Assembly: GCA_003724185.1 (NCBI GenBank)
Contig: RHGM01000003.1
Location: 868,001-932,000, forward strand
Reading direction: 5' to 3'
Length of the DNA: 64,000 nucleotides
Origin: Porphyrobacter sp. IPPAS B-1204
GTDB taxonomy: Bacteria; Pseudomonadota; Alphaproteobacteria; Sphingomonadales; Sphingomonadaceae
The notes beneath the pieces are model-generated. The model searched no databases. It saw only the letters and a program-made list of their open reading frames with translations, and had not been told where the DNA came from. Shown piece after piece: positions 63,974 to 64,000 of this stretch (within the stretch, counting starts at the first letter, position 1; every line of letters begins with the position of its first letter). Both the position numbers and the translations under genes were made by a program.

Positions 63974-64000
63974 CAGCAACCCATCGGCGGCCAGGGCAAC

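Overview
The window is 64 kb of high-GC, densely packed chromosome. The gene set suggests an alphaproteobacterium of the order Sphingomonadales, most likely an aerobic anoxygenic phototroph of the Erythrobacteraceae type. The main pointer is a bchE-bchJ pair (bacteriochlorophyll synthesis) among ordinary heterotroph genes, together with a TonB-dependent receptor, a PEP-CTERM-like surface protein and alphaproteobacterial palindromic repeats. The taxonomic call is inference from gene content. I saw no rRNA, tRNA, CRISPR array, prophage or classical insertion sequence.

Layout. 0.1-8.5 kb: pheA, then a tightly overlapping operon (DUF4129, DUF4350, MoxR ATPase, DUF58, SpoIIM-like, RDD) ending in a class A beta-lactamase-like Tat lipoprotein. 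8.6-19.8 kb: housekeeping and envelope genes, including isoaspartyl peptidase, SDR, esterase, ispG, mntP, an HDAC-like deacetylase, two different L,D-transpeptidases and an EamA transporter. 19.9-28.4 kb: acnA, a rhodanese lipoprotein, a serine-rich PEP-CTERM-like protein, ruvB and ruvA split by a GIY-YIG nuclease cassette bounded by inverted hairpins, and aroC. 28.9-33.7 kb: a peroxide-defence block (ahpC, ahpF, katG). 33.8-37.3 kb: a membrane LytTR regulator divergent from a DUF2306 protein, with three regularly spaced repeats between them, then gamma-glutamyltransferase. 37.3-47.2 kb: an accessory signalling region with a SLOG-plus-SLATT-like membrane protein divergent from a secreted Sel1-trypsin fusion, a TIR-TPR protein, and an SPFH / Arc-type repressor / paired membrane protein cluster. 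47.2-51.3 kb: bchJ, bchE, a VOC protein and hppD. 51.3-56.2 kb: thiolases, crotonase and acyl-CoA dehydrogenase. 56.2-64 kb: a long inverted repeat, TonB receptor, Baeyer-Villiger-type monooxygenase, a molybdopterin-binding-domain protein, a polysaccharide deacetylase-like protein and a FemAB-like acyltransferase.

The observations I would follow first are: (1) the GIY-YIG cassette that separates ruvA from ruvB, whose two flanking hairpins differ by one compensatory base pair; (2) the divergent SLOG/SLATT-like and Sel1-trypsin pair next to a TIR protein, which looks like a stress- or ligand-sensing effector locus; (3) the LytTR/DUF2306 intergenic region with repeats on a 20-22 bp period; (4) the SPFH-Arc-like operon with 11-bp-spaced operator-like repeats; and (5) an FNR-like box upstream of bchE. 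Functional statements rest on motifs read by eye; no database search was possible.
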